Positions 29,224-40,077 of a DNA stretch of 64,000 bases are shown piece by piece. The stretch is from Oligoflexia bacterium. Its GTDB lineage: Bacteria > Bdellovibrionota > Bdellovibrionia > JABDDW01. Under the pieces are notes generated by a model. That model saw only the letters and a list, made by a program, of their open reading frames with translations. It was not told where the DNA came from and did no database searches. Both the position numbers and the translations under genes were made by a program. The DNA lies in the NCBI GenBank assembly GCA_034439615.1, contig JAWXAT010000025.1, positions 1 through 64,000 of the forward strand, read 5' to 3'. How positions within the stretch are numbered: position 1 is the stretch's first letter; every line of letters begins with the position of its first letter.

Positions 29224-29252
29224 ATAATACCAACTATAGTTGGTATTTGCAA
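29224..29252 (-). promoter_or_regulatory. hicAB promoter with embedded palindromic operator
   Basis: On the minus strand TTGCAA (29247-29252) and TATTAT (29224-29229) are separated by exactly 17 bases, a good sigma70 pair. The perfect 20-bp palindrome at 29227-29246 (ATACCAACTA and its complement) fills the spacer and enters the -10. A HicB dimer bound there would block RNA polymerase. The -10 is about 22 bases before the hicA ATG. Confidence 0.8.
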
Positions 29253-29398
29253 TATCTTGTTTCTCATAAAAGTTATTTATGCAGGCAGGCCAAACTGTTC
29301 GTTGCTAATTAACAGAGGCTTAAATGAAAATGTCCGAGATGACGGACACTCGCCGACATCCACGTAATCCAAAACAAGCAGCATTTTGTGACAACAAT

Positions 29399-29428
29399 AA
29401 AAAAGGCTCCCATCATGGGAGCCTTTTT
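29399..29428 (-). terminator. Intrinsic terminator of the cold-shock gene
   Basis: GGCTCCC (29405-29411) and GGGAGCC (29417-29423) form a stem flanked by A-runs and T-runs, giving a U-tract on the minus strand. It lies about 25 bp beyond the cold-shock gene stop. The symmetric A/T flanks also allow use on the plus strand. Confidence 0.88.
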
Positions 29429-29450
29429 CAATTTTCTTATTAAGAAAAAC

Positions 29451-29666
29451 TTAAACTGGCTGGCCTTTAACCACTACAACATTAGCGGCTTGTGGGCCAC
29501 GCTCTGTCTCGAGCAATTCGAATTCTACTTGAGCTCCCTCAGGAAGGGTTTTGAATCCTTCACCATTGATGGCTGTATAATGTACGAATACATCTTTACC
29601 GCCTTCACGCTCAATAAAACCGAAGCCTTTGCTGTCGTTGAACCATTTAACTTTACCTGCTGCCAT
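29451..29666 (-). CDS. CspA-family cold-shock protein
   Basis: This 71-residue single OB-fold protein binds single-stranded RNA and DNA. RNP1 (KGFGFIE) and RNP2 (VFVHYTAI) are intact. It is preceded by a strong AGGAGGGG ribosome-binding site and a leader of up to about 90 bases, and followed by a clear intrinsic terminator. It is a monocistronic unit. Several paralogues usually exist, so the exact csp letter cannot be given. Confidence 0.95.
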   Translation of the reverse strand: MAAGKVKWFNDSKGFGFIEREGGKDVFVHYTAINGEGFKTLPEGAQVEFELLETERGPQAANVVVVKGQPV

Positions 29667-29758
29667 ACTAATTACCCCTCCTAAAAAATTAACCTGAAGT
29701 CCAAGGTAGACGAACTGACTGGGAGGGTCAAGGAAGATTTTTCTTAATTCTTGTTAAC

Positions 29759-30091
29759 CTAACGCGACGCAGTAGGTGTCTCTAAAATAGTATCATTCTC
29801 GAAGATGAAAACCAGTTCATCTTCTTTCACGAGATCTAATTTATCCCGTGCTTGTCGACCTATAAAGCCGTCAGAGTTCTTTGCTTGCTCAAGTCTTACT
29901 CGTAAATCAAGGCTTCGCTCTTTTAGCTCAGTGTATCGTTTCTGGAGTTTTAATTTTTCTCTTTTCAAACTCCACAGATCAATCAAAGTTCCCTCAGCCA
30001 AAAGGCTAGCAAACGCTATGATTAAAGCAAAAGTACCTATTTTAATAGGATGCTCAAATAGATTTTGAAACCAACGCATAGTACTCTTCAT
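29759..30091 (-). CDS. ftsB: FtsB/DivIC-type septum formation protein
   Basis: This 110-residue bitopic protein has one TM helix (about 18-36) followed by a coiled coil (about 42-72, LKREKLKLQKRYTELKERSLDL), then DGFIGRQARDKLDLVKEDELVFIF. The ARDKLDLVKEDE segment is typical of FtsB/DivIC, which bridges FtsL and FtsQ at the division site. In many proteobacteria ftsB follows eno. Here eno is about 2.6 kb upstream on the same strand with two exported-protein genes in between. Start could be codon 1 or 5. Confidence 0.82.
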   Translation of the reverse strand: MKSTMRWFQNLFEHPIKIGTFALIIAFASLLAEGTLIDLWSLKREKLKLQKRYTELKERSLDLRVRLEQAKNSDGFIGRQARDKLDLVKEDELVFIFENDTILETPTASR

Positions 30092-30167
30092 AAGAACTAT
30101 AATGACATGGAATAAGTGCGTCAGAAAAGACCAGGATCATTCACTCTGCGATTCAATTAACTAAAAA

Positions 30168-30210
30168 AAACCCCAAACCAAGTTAGTAATAAACTACTGG
30201 TTTGGGGTTT
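30168..30210 (-). terminator. Intrinsic terminator of the trypsin-like gene
   Basis: A 13-bp perfect stem (30168-30180 with 30198-30210; AAACCCCAAACCA) surrounds a 17-base loop. A-rich sequence on the left gives a U-run for minus-strand transcription. It lies 23 bp past the protease stop codon. Confidence 0.85.
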
Positions 30211-30232
30211 CACTTTTCAAAAATATTCTTAA

Positions 30233-31012
30233 TTAGCGTACTTGTTGATTGATCCAAGCAATTGCTGAATTTACTTTGCTGTAAATTCCAAATTTCATGG
30301 GCCGCGCGCAACCTGTTCCCCAACTCACAACACCCACCAATACATCTCTGCCACTGTTATGACGTACGAAAAGTGGTCCGCCACTATCACCTTGGCAAGA
30401 ATCTTTTCCACCAGCATCAAGACCGGCACAAACCATACGATCTGTGATTTTTCCCGTATAACTTTTATTGCATTTAGCTGCAGAAACTAAAGGTATGGTG
30501 ACTTTTTGCAGTTTATCCGCAAGCTGCCATGCACCTTCTTTTGTATAACCCCAACCTGAAGTAACCACTGCAAGCTGAGAACCTGGATTATCAGGAATAA
30601 GGAGTTCTTCGATGTTTAAATCAATAGGCCTAGCACTTGAAGGAGCGTTTAATTGCACTAACGCAAAATCATAATCTAATGTGCTGCTGTTGAATTTTGG
30701 ATGAACAATAACCCTAACTGGAGTGAAAGCCTGACCTTCAGTCAATCTTGTTTGACTATGTAGACCAATATAGATTTTTTTTATTGTTGCACCCTTCGCA
30801 CAGTGTGCAGCTGTTAATACCCAATCCTTTTTAATGAGAGATCCACCACAAAAATGACTTCCAGCATGGAGCGAGACCATAAACGGAAATTCACCCGGTC
30901 GCGCTTCCTCACCACCTACTATTTTTGGATTCTTCGTTGTTTTTACTGACTGGTTCGCATGAGCTTGAAAAACTACAACCATAGAAAGTATAAGTGTAAT
31001 TAAATGCTTCAT
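30233..31012 (-). CDS. Exported trypsin-like serine protease
   Basis: This 259-residue S1-family protease has a signal peptide (about 1-19) and a short propeptide. The mature N-terminus is IVGG at 31-34. The catalytic triad is H70 (TAAHC), D115 (DYDFALVQL) and S210 (GDSGG). D204, six residues before the serine, predicts trypsin specificity for Lys/Arg. Cysteines pair as in animal trypsins. It has its own terminator and is probably secreted to digest protein outside the cell or, in a predator, inside prey; the latter is inference from the likely lineage. Confidence 0.93.
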   Translation of the reverse strand: MKHLITLILSMVVVFQAHANQSVKTTKNPKIVGGEEARPGEFPFMVSLHAGSHFCGGSLIKKDWVLTAAHCAKGATIKKIYIGLHSQTRLTEGQAFTPVRVIVHPKFNSSTLDYDFALVQLNAPSSARPIDLNIEELLIPDNPGSQLAVVTSGWGYTKEGAWQLADKLQKVTIPLVSAAKCNKSYTGKITDRMVCAGLDAGGKDSCQGDSGGPLFVRHNSGRDVLVGVVSWGTGCARPMKFGIYSKVNSAIAWINQQVR

Positions 31013-31120
31013 TGAGCCCCCCTTAAATTTACTTTTAAATCCCCGTCGTAAGTATTGCGCTTACTCAAAAAATTAAAAAGTAGATTTGGAATTTCTAGCC
31101 TTAAGACTAGAGACCGCAAT

Positions 31121-31149
31121 AAAAAACGGGATCCATTTCTGGATCCCGT
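31121..31149 (-). terminator. Intrinsic terminator of the outer-membrane protein gene
   Basis: A 9-bp stem (31126-31134 with 31141-31149; ACGGGATCC) has a 6-base loop. The A-run at 31121-31126 gives the U-tract on the minus strand. It lies about 25 bp after the stop codon at 31175. Confidence 0.88.
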
Positions 31150-31174
31150 CATTAACTACATCACTAAATAACGA

Positions 31175-32374
31175 TTAGAACTTAACTGTGGTTTGCAAAT
31201 AAGCTTCGCCACCGTTAGCAACTGACAAAGGAACATACCCATCGTCAGGTAATTTTGTCATGTTGGGTTCTTCATATAAACCAACTGCAAGAGCAAAGTT
31301 GTCGCTAATTGCGTAGCTGAGCTCAGGGTTCATAATGATTTGATCTACGCGGCTAGGGGCTCGGTTTGTAGCTTCATCACCATGGACAGTTGTATTTTGA
31401 AAACCAGTTTCTAATGTGAAACCAAGTCGTTTTGTAAAGTTGTAGGTTAAATCAACCAATTGATACAAACGGAATTCTTTATTGAGTTTTCCGCATGATT
31501 TCAATTTGCTGTCACCACAACTCTTTGTTTGTAGTTCTGAAGTATTATATTGATTGAGGTAACTACGGCCAATCAACATAGCTTTTACTTCGAATTTACC
31601 GAACTCACGACCAAGACCTACAGTTACGCGTGTCTCACCAAGTTGACCGTTACGCTGAGAAATTTCACTTGTGGGAATATCGTAACGGAGTGATCCGTCA
31701 AGAATGATATCACCTTTTAAACGAGCGATTTGAGAGTGTCCTAAAATCAAATTAGTATTACCCATGTAACCTGAATACGGTTGCTCAGTACCTGCATCGT
31801 CTTGTCCACGATCGCGATCACCAAACCATGTGTGATTCACTTCAGGTTGAAGTGTGAGTGATACGTTATCTGTAAACGAGTATGTCAAACCGAAACGATC
31901 CCAAGCGCGAACTTCGCCGTCACCGTTTGGATTTTGACCTTCGATGTAATCTAAGTTCATAGCGTTGTAACTGCGGTATCTAAAACCGAAGGGGCTTTTC
32001 TTAACAGTCTTTTTAACTTCACCTGCTGAAGTTTTAACTGTCTGAGTAGGAGCTAAAACACCAGTTTTGCTTGTTGGAGCTGTTGGTGATTGTTGCTCAC
32101 TGGCTTCTGTAGTGCTGGGAACTGGAATGTTCTCAGTAGCTTTTGGCTTTAAAATTTTGCCAGAAGCTTTTTGATTTTGAGCAACCCGAACAGGTGCTTT
32201 TGCTTTACGTGTGGAACGAGCCGGAGCTGTACCACTTTCGTTTGTTACGGTAACATTGGTTGTACTGTCATTGAGTGCAACAATGACTTTTCGAGTTGTC
32301 TTTGGAGCTGTATCTCCAACCTGTCCTACAACCACTACGGCCAGGGCAACTGCTATAACAACAGCGTTTTTCAT
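31175..32374 (-). CDS. Outer-membrane beta-barrel protein with disordered N-terminal linker
   Basis: This 399-residue exported protein has a signal peptide of about 20 residues, a Thr/Pro/Lys-rich linker (about 25-130) and a C-terminal beta-barrel of about 260 residues. The barrel has strands such as LTYSFTDNVSLTLQPEV and ends LQTTVKF with a terminal Phe, the usual signal for BAM insertion. It could be a porin or a structural envelope protein. The linker may contact peptidoglycan. GGAGGAA precedes the start. It is monocistronic with its own terminator. The specific family is not recognised. Confidence 0.75.
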   Translation of the reverse strand: MKNAVVIAVALAVVVVGQVGDTAPKTTRKVIVALNDSTTNVTVTNESGTAPARSTRKAKAPVRVAQNQKASGKILKPKATENIPVPSTTEASEQQSPTAPTSKTGVLAPTQTVKTSAGEVKKTVKKSPFGFRYRSYNAMNLDYIEGQNPNGDGEVRAWDRFGLTYSFTDNVSLTLQPEVNHTWFGDRDRGQDDAGTEQPYSGYMGNTNLILGHSQIARLKGDIILDGSLRYDIPTSEISQRNGQLGETRVTVGLGREFGKFEVKAMLIGRSYLNQYNTSELQTKSCGDSKLKSCGKLNKEFRLYQLVDLTYNFTKRLGFTLETGFQNTTVHGDEATNRAPSRVDQIIMNPELSYAISDNFALAVGLYEEPNMTKLPDDGYVPLSVANGGEAYLQTTVKF

Positions 32375-32734
32375 TTACTATTCCTCCGCGGATCAATCCG
32401 CTAATTACGTGCAAATCCTCACACATCCATTTCGACTTAGTATAGGAGAGCAATGGATATGCCAGACTCGGGTAAAAATGTCTAAAAGAAAAATCTCGTA
32501 TCGTTACATACAGTTATGAATTCAAACACACATAAAAAAGTCAAAACTAGAGCCATACCTGCACCGATTACCATGTAAAAAGAGCCGGAGTGGCACTAAT
32601 CAAGACAGTTACCTACAAGTCATTAAGATTACTAGAAAACATCAATTGGTTCGATGAACTCAAAGAAAGTGAATGTTGAACTGCACACATACTATATAGA
32701 TGCATACCGCAAATTGTCAGCTAGCGCCTAGAAG
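32375..32734. other. 360-bp intergenic region, no gene seen
   Basis: This region lies between the outer-membrane protein gene and eno. A stem-loop GCGGA-TTGA-TCCGC at 32388-32401 abuts the ribosome-binding site of the outer-membrane protein gene and could affect its translation. A weak TATACT -10 lies further upstream on that strand. I see no terminator for eno and no convincing small gene. Short reading frames of about 25 codons around 32588-32730 lack ribosome-binding sites. Confidence 0.5.
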
Positions 32735-35525
<2,791 letters not shown>

Positions 35526-35589
35526 TAATTACCCCGAAGGCTTAAACTTTGAGGTATTTATACGTCATTCGCTCAAGAGAGCAACGTTT

Positions 35590-36708
35590 TTAGGCAGCTC
35601 GTGGACGGTTAAATTTGTCTTTGTTAAAAGGAATACGGTTGTTTTCGATCTCATCTACAAAGGTGGGCACTTCGCCAGTTGGCAAAAGCCCTCCCGTTAA
35701 GCGCCCATCGGCTTCTCGCTTCATGGGGCTCATATGGTAAATATCAACAACGTTATAGGTTTTATCTGAATTTAAGCCGCGTACTTCAGAAATATGAGAT
35801 ATGCGACGACCCCCGTCTGAAAATCTAGAAATCTGAACGACAATTTGAACAGCTGAAGCAAGCTGACTACGGATTGCAAGCTCACTCACACGGGCGTCAC
35901 CGCTCATAGCAAGGGTTTCAAGTCTCACCATTGAATCTGATGGATTATTCGCATGAACTGTTCCCAAGCAACCCTTGTGGCCTGTGTTCATGGCATTTAT
36001 CAGTTCAATTGCTTCTGCTCCACGAACCTCACCCACGATAATGCGATCTGGTCTGAGCCTTAAACTACTTTTAAGCAGATCACTCATTGAAACAATGCCT
36101 TTACCCTGTTCATCCGCCATACGCGTCTCAAAATGTACGACATGCTCGTATTCAAGCATGAGCTCACTTGCGTCTTCGATGACGATTACACGCTGCCCCG
36201 GGGGTACACGGCTTGAAAGAAGTCCAAGTAATGTTGTTTTACCCGAACCCGTACCGCCGCTGACGATTATGTTTTTACCTAAAAACATGCAGATATCTAA
36301 AAATTGAGCGCTATCAATGGTGATTGCCCCAAATTTTATGTAATCAGGAAATGTCATTTTTGTTTTTGAAAATTTACGAATGCTCACAGTTGTGCCGTTA
36401 CGAGCGCATGGAGGAAATACGGCATGGATACGTGACCCGTCAGGTAATCGCGCATCGAGTGTTGGCTTTTCATCATTAATTCGGCGCCCGACACTTTGTG
36501 CGATATTATGCACAGCAGCCTGAAGAGAATCTTCATCGTTAAATGCAGCTTCAACTTTTATGATCTTACCTTTTCGTTCAATGAAAATTTCTTTTGGACC
36601 ATTGATCATGACTTCGGTAACGGTTTCGTCTTTGAGATAGGGCAAGATGGGGCCTAAAAAACTTTGAATGGCAGCTTCAAATACGCTCAGAGCAGTATCG
36701 CCTGACAT
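35590..36708 (-). CDS. cpaF: CpaF/TadA-type secretion ATPase
   Basis: This 372-residue ATPase is of the VirB11/GspE superfamily CpaF branch. Its N-terminal domain has VTEVMINGP and DARLPDGSR. The ATPase has Walker A GGTGSGKTTLL, Asp box VIEDASEL, a Walker B-like RIIVGEVRG, and a His box TGHKGCLGTVHAN. CpaF powers Tad (Flp) pili or related machines. No tadB/tadC, secretin or pilin gene is within the window. It is therefore an orphan ATPase, with two small genes just upstream, and may serve a machine encoded elsewhere. Confidence 0.9.
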   Translation of the reverse strand: MSGDTALSVFEAAIQSFLGPILPYLKDETVTEVMINGPKEIFIERKGKIIKVEAAFNDEDSLQAAVHNIAQSVGRRINDEKPTLDARLPDGSRIHAVFPPCARNGTTVSIRKFSKTKMTFPDYIKFGAITIDSAQFLDICMFLGKNIIVSGGTGSGKTTLLGLLSSRVPPGQRVIVIEDASELMLEYEHVVHFETRMADEQGKGIVSMSDLLKSSLRLRPDRIIVGEVRGAEAIELINAMNTGHKGCLGTVHANNPSDSMVRLETLAMSGDARVSELAIRSQLASAVQIVVQISRFSDGGRRISHISEVRGLNSDKTYNVVDIYHMSPMKREADGRLTGGLLPTGEVPTFVDEIENNRIPFNKDKFNRPRAA

Positions 36709-36714
36709 ATTACC

Positions 36715-37305
36715 TCACTCTGCTGCGGGAGTACGAACAACGGGTGCTGATGGAGTTCCACCAAAAATGACAAACTCGCCCTTTGAAGAAGTCTCAGGAC
36801 AAATAAATTCAAACACACCCTCTTGCTGAGGATCGATATTAAAAGTTTTAATTTGTCCAAAATAAGTAGCATGGTGCTGGGCAAATCCATCAAGAATAAA
36901 ACTTACGTTTTTCTTATCTTCATTCACATTAACAACGTGTGCTGTGTAGTGAAGACCTTTGCGAAGTCTAATATTTTTAGGAACAAAACCTCTGGTGGTA
37001 TTTAAAATTACAAGTTCTTGACGATCAAAAAAACTGGGGTTCACAACTCTTTGTACAAGTGTGTCTAAACGTTTTTCTTTTTTAACTTCACCTGTGTGTG
37101 TTGTTTCTAAAGTGTAAGATGAATTATTTGATTGAGGCATTTCAACAGGGCGAGAACTGGGATATCGACTTACCGATTCTTCCGTAGGCGCTGATTTATT
37201 TCCACGTCTAGAAAAATCAACATCCCAAGCAGATGCTTGAGTTGGTAAGAGAACCAGCACTATGAGTAGACAAAAATTTTGCCAAACCATATTAATCCCT
37301 CTCAA
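36715..37305 (-). CDS. Exported cupredoxin-like protein
   Basis: This 196-residue protein has a signal peptide (about 1-26, ending QASAW), a disordered linker, and a beta-rich domain at about 95-185. That domain has IRLRKGLHYTAHVVN and GVFEFICPET, reminiscent of cupredoxin folds. The usual His-Cys-His-Met copper set is not complete, so it may not bind copper. It overlaps the 93-residue gene upstream by 4 bp and lies 6 bp before cpaF, so the three are co-transcribed. The fold call is inference. Confidence 0.6.
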   Translation of the reverse strand: MRGINMVWQNFCLLIVLVLLPTQASAWDVDFSRRGNKSAPTEESVSRYPSSRPVEMPQSNNSSYTLETTHTGEVKKEKRLDTLVQRVVNPSFFDRQELVILNTTRGFVPKNIRLRKGLHYTAHVVNVNEDKKNVSFILDGFAQHHATYFGQIKTFNIDPQQEGVFEFICPETSSKGEFVIFGGTPSAPVVRTPAAE

Positions 37306-37583
37306 TGTATTGCTTCTGAACGCTGTTGGTAATTTGCAAGCTCTCTTGCTACTTCAACAACCAATGCATCCACAACTTCAGCAGGTAATCCTGCAATGTA
37401 ATTTCTAATTTCAATAAGACTTTGGAGTTCATTGAGTTTTTTGATTGCAACACTCACGTCAGACCATTGTTCTTGAGTTTGTTTGTAAAGAACTTTCCAA
37501 TCACGTTTGAGAATTGGCTCAACTCGTCCCATTTCATACAAGACTGTGAAAACGCGATCTAAATCTCCAGAAATGAAATCCAT
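37302..37583 (-). CDS. Small hypothetical helical protein
   Basis: This 93-residue soluble protein is largely alpha-helical (VAIKKLNELQSLIEIRNYI, VVEVARELANYQQR), with no signal peptide or recognised motif. It is the first gene of a three-gene unit with the cupredoxin-like protein and CpaF, using an ATGA-type 4-bp overlap. It may be an accessory to the CpaF machine. I do not recognise the family. Confidence 0.6.
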   Translation of the reverse strand: MDFISGDLDRVFTVLYEMGRVEPILKRDWKVLYKQTQEQWSDVSVAIKKLNELQSLIEIRNYIAGLPAEVVDALVVEVARELANYQQRSEAIH

Positions 37584-37680
37584 GACAAATCTCCCTAGTC
37601 AGTTCTTCTTCACCTTCCTTTCGGAAGATTATCTAAGGAGTTAAAGGAGTTGGGCCTAAACTAGTCCTTTGGAAAAAGAA

Positions 37681-38532
37681 TCAATTAGCCTTTTGTGGAG
37701 TCGAGGTTTCTGGATTAACGCGGCCGGTTTTGGAGTCACGTGGGGGAAGAAGATAATAGCGAAAGCATGCGCCGATGATGTCTACCTTTCTTATCTCTTG
37801 ATCTGGATCTAAGTCGGTAAATGATTTAGCACTCCACTCTTTTTCACATTCTTTGTAATTAAGCTCAGTGATTTTTTTGCCTTTGTTATTTTCATCAGTC
37901 ACTCGTACTGCCTGAAGGCATTCATTAGGATCAAATAAATATTCGCGCTGACGAATAACAGGCATGTTATCGATTTCACCTTTTGTTAAAATATTAATTG
38001 CCAGTGGCCATTCGCATAAAACAATTGTCGCATCTTTTTTTCTACGAGAATTTGACCAACAAGTTCCACCCGTGCCGCCGACAACGTTCTTGGGAAACAA
38101 AATACTTCCGTTTTCAGCAATACCTTCATCAAGAAGTAATTCCCGTTTAAGTGTGCGCTTATTGCAAACCGTTCTTGAAGCCAACATGTTTGTTTGTTGG
38201 CTGATACGCAGCTGATTTTTAAGCCCTCGATTTTCTTCTCCAAGGCCTATAGCTTTATCTTTCATTTGATCAAAGGCCTTAAGAACATCTTCAACATCTT
38301 TTAAGACCTTGGGGTTTTCACAATTTTTCTTTTTAAGACAATTTTCTTTCCATGTGATTACTTTTCTCAAAGTGCGTTTAAGCCACGCTGTTGTAAAATC
38401 TTGTGGGTCACGAGGTTTGCCTGATGTTTTTGCATCAGCATGGTTGGCATAAAAGAACACCGAAGCATTTAGTGCTATTAAAATAACCAATAAAATACTT
38501 TGGCCCATTGCCAAATGTACACGGGTTCTCAT
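37681..38532 (-). CDS. Hypothetical exported or membrane-anchored coiled-coil protein
   Basis: This 283-residue protein has an N-terminal hydrophobic helix (about 12-30), then a Lys-rich helical stretch (about 50-110). A cysteine-containing globular part (about 115-270) includes VVGGTGGTCWS and IGACFRYYLLP. Six or more cysteines suggest disulphides in the periplasm. It ends with a Pro/Thr-rich tail. No family is recognised. The gene stands alone; its upstream region contains a tandem 17-bp duplication within inverted arms. Confidence 0.65.
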   Translation of the reverse strand: MRTRVHLAMGQSILLVILIALNASVFFYANHADAKTSGKPRDPQDFTTAWLKRTLRKVITWKENCLKKKNCENPKVLKDVEDVLKAFDQMKDKAIGLGEENRGLKNQLRISQQTNMLASRTVCNKRTLKRELLLDEGIAENGSILFPKNVVGGTGGTCWSNSRRKKDATIVLCEWPLAINILTKGEIDNMPVIRQREYLFDPNECLQAVRVTDENNKGKKITELNYKECEKEWSAKSFTDLDPDQEIRKVDIIGACFRYYLLPPRDSKTGRVNPETSTPQKAN

Positions 38533-38556
38533 GCACGTCTTTTCGGATTTTTAGGA

Positions 38557-38590
38557 GTAGAACTTTCGCTTATGTAGAACTTTCGCTTAT
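38557..38590. repeat. Tandem 17-bp duplication in a promoter region
   Basis: Two identical 17-bp copies (GTAGAACTTTCGCTTAT) lie at 38557-38573 and 38574-38590, upstream of the 283-residue exported protein gene. They are bracketed by inverted arms TTTCGGATT (about 38541) and AATCCGAAA (about 38611). Direct duplication inside a palindrome suggests a regulatory site or slippage event. Confidence 0.75.
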
Positions 38591-38654
38591 CCACTTACAT
38601 AAACTTCAATCCGAAAGTCTGGAATTAGAGCTGGATTTTCGTCTATCAAAGCTC

Positions 38655-40076
38655 TTACAAATTTCTCTCGTGCACAAAAAGCATAGAACCATCATCTTCA
38701 ACAATAAATCGCCATTCTGGCATTTTTTCTAAAACACGGCTTAACGGAGGAGTACCATAATTTTTGGTCAACAAAATCGCTTCGATTTTAAAGCCATTCA
38801 TAATTCGGTTAAAATCTTCAAGCGAGCGGCTGACGTAATAGAAATTGTCTCTAAAAAACTCATAGTCCGTCACTGCTTCATGAATAAAAACATTTCTTTT
38901 ATGATTCCATTTCCAGGCTAAATACGACCCAATACCGTGAGAATTAAATATGTTTCCCTTAATATTTAGTTTTTCAATGGCATCTAATGTGACACTTGGA
39001 TAATAACTTTCATTGATGCCTAAATAGATTTGATCAAGCGGTGGCACACGCCTGTAACCTTGAGTTGCGAGTAAACCTAAAACTGCCAAACATCCATAAA
39101 GTAAAACTGTTTGAGCACTTTTACTCCATTGCATTTGCAATTCTTTTTCCGATGCTAAATTCACACACAACAGACAAAGTAAAAATGATGACGACTCAAG
39201 AAAACGAACAGCCCACACGCCTAAGAACGTAAATAAAATAAAAAGCCCAGTCTCATATGAATATAATTTTCGAGGTGTTCTCATTAAAAGATAAAAACAA
39301 AAACTAACGAGGGTTAAAAAGAAAAATGTTTCTCGATTTGTGATCCAAACCGGATGCCAGAGAGAGAAATATTCAAAAATATGTTTTTTAAAAAGGCCTC
39401 CATCATTTTGCATAAACTCTATTGGCCACGTGATTCCATAAATACCTTTTGGGTTTATCAAACAGGCAAAAAATGAACCAACCACACTATACAAATAATA
39501 CCTGTGTCGAATGAACAGCAGTGAAAAACCACATATGGCTAAACCCACCAAAAAACCTGGATGTAAATTCACCCAGATTAAAAAAACCAGAGGCAAAGCA
39601 AATGTTGTTTTTGAAAAACGAGACTGATTCAAAAATGTGATAATCAAAACAAGTGAAGTCAGTATATTTGAAAACAGTGAGGCTTTTTCATGAAGTCTTG
39701 AGGCTGAACTAAAAATCGCTAACAACAATAATACAAACACCAAGGGTGAGTGATATTTTTTAAGACGTGCAAACTTTAACGTGATCACCATCAATGCGAG
39801 AATACATAGAGTTTTAAAAATAATTATAAGTGGGTAACCGCCCGCCATGTAGATCGCATAAAAAATTAAAAATGTAAGCCATTCATGCAAAATGTCCCAA
39901 TGGTATTGTGGAATTGAAAATAAAAAAGGATCAATCGTTGGCCACATGCCCGTAGCAAAATACTCACGCGCAATTGACAAGTAGATAAACAAATCATTTG
40001 TCATAATGGGAGCAAGACACAAAATGGTGAAGATGGCCCCCACCAATAGTGCAATTACCCAATATGTCTTTTGCAT
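38655..40076 (-). CDS. GT-C-like polytopic membrane protein
   Basis: This 473-residue protein has about 10 TM helices. The first periplasmic loop carries paired acidic residues (NDLFIYLSIAREYF) and the C-terminal domain has IFNSHGIGSYLAW and VFIHEAVTDYEFF. This pattern recalls GT-C dolichyl- or undecaprenyl-phosphate sugar transferases. An in-frame codon at 40121 would overlap phoH by 44 bp. The ATG at 40076 lies 1 bp after the phoH stop and is preferred. Substrate and family membership are uncertain. Confidence 0.65.
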   Translation of the reverse strand: MQKTYWVIALLVGAIFTILCLAPIMTNDLFIYLSIAREYFATGMWPTIDPFLFSIPQYHWDILHEWLTFLIFYAIYMAGGYPLIIIFKTLCILALMVITLKFARLKKYHSPLVFVLLLLAIFSSASRLHEKASLFSNILTSLVLIITFLNQSRFSKTTFALPLVFLIWVNLHPGFLVGLAICGFSLLFIRHRYYLYSVVGSFFACLINPKGIYGITWPIEFMQNDGGLFKKHIFEYFSLWHPVWITNRETFFFLTLVSFCFYLLMRTPRKLYSYETGLFILFTFLGVWAVRFLESSSFLLCLLCVNLASEKELQMQWSKSAQTVLLYGCLAVLGLLATQGYRRVPPLDQIYLGINESYYPSVTLDAIEKLNIKGNIFNSHGIGSYLAWKWNHKRNVFIHEAVTDYEFFRDNFYYVSRSLEDFNRIMNGFKIEAILLTKNYGTPPLSRVLEKMPEWRFIVEDDGSMLFVHERNL

Positions 40077-40077
40077 A

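Noticed and set aside
32588-32730. Short transposase-like peptide between the outer-membrane protein gene and eno
   Set aside because: Frames of about 25 codons lack ribosome-binding sites and I could not match them to any transposase.
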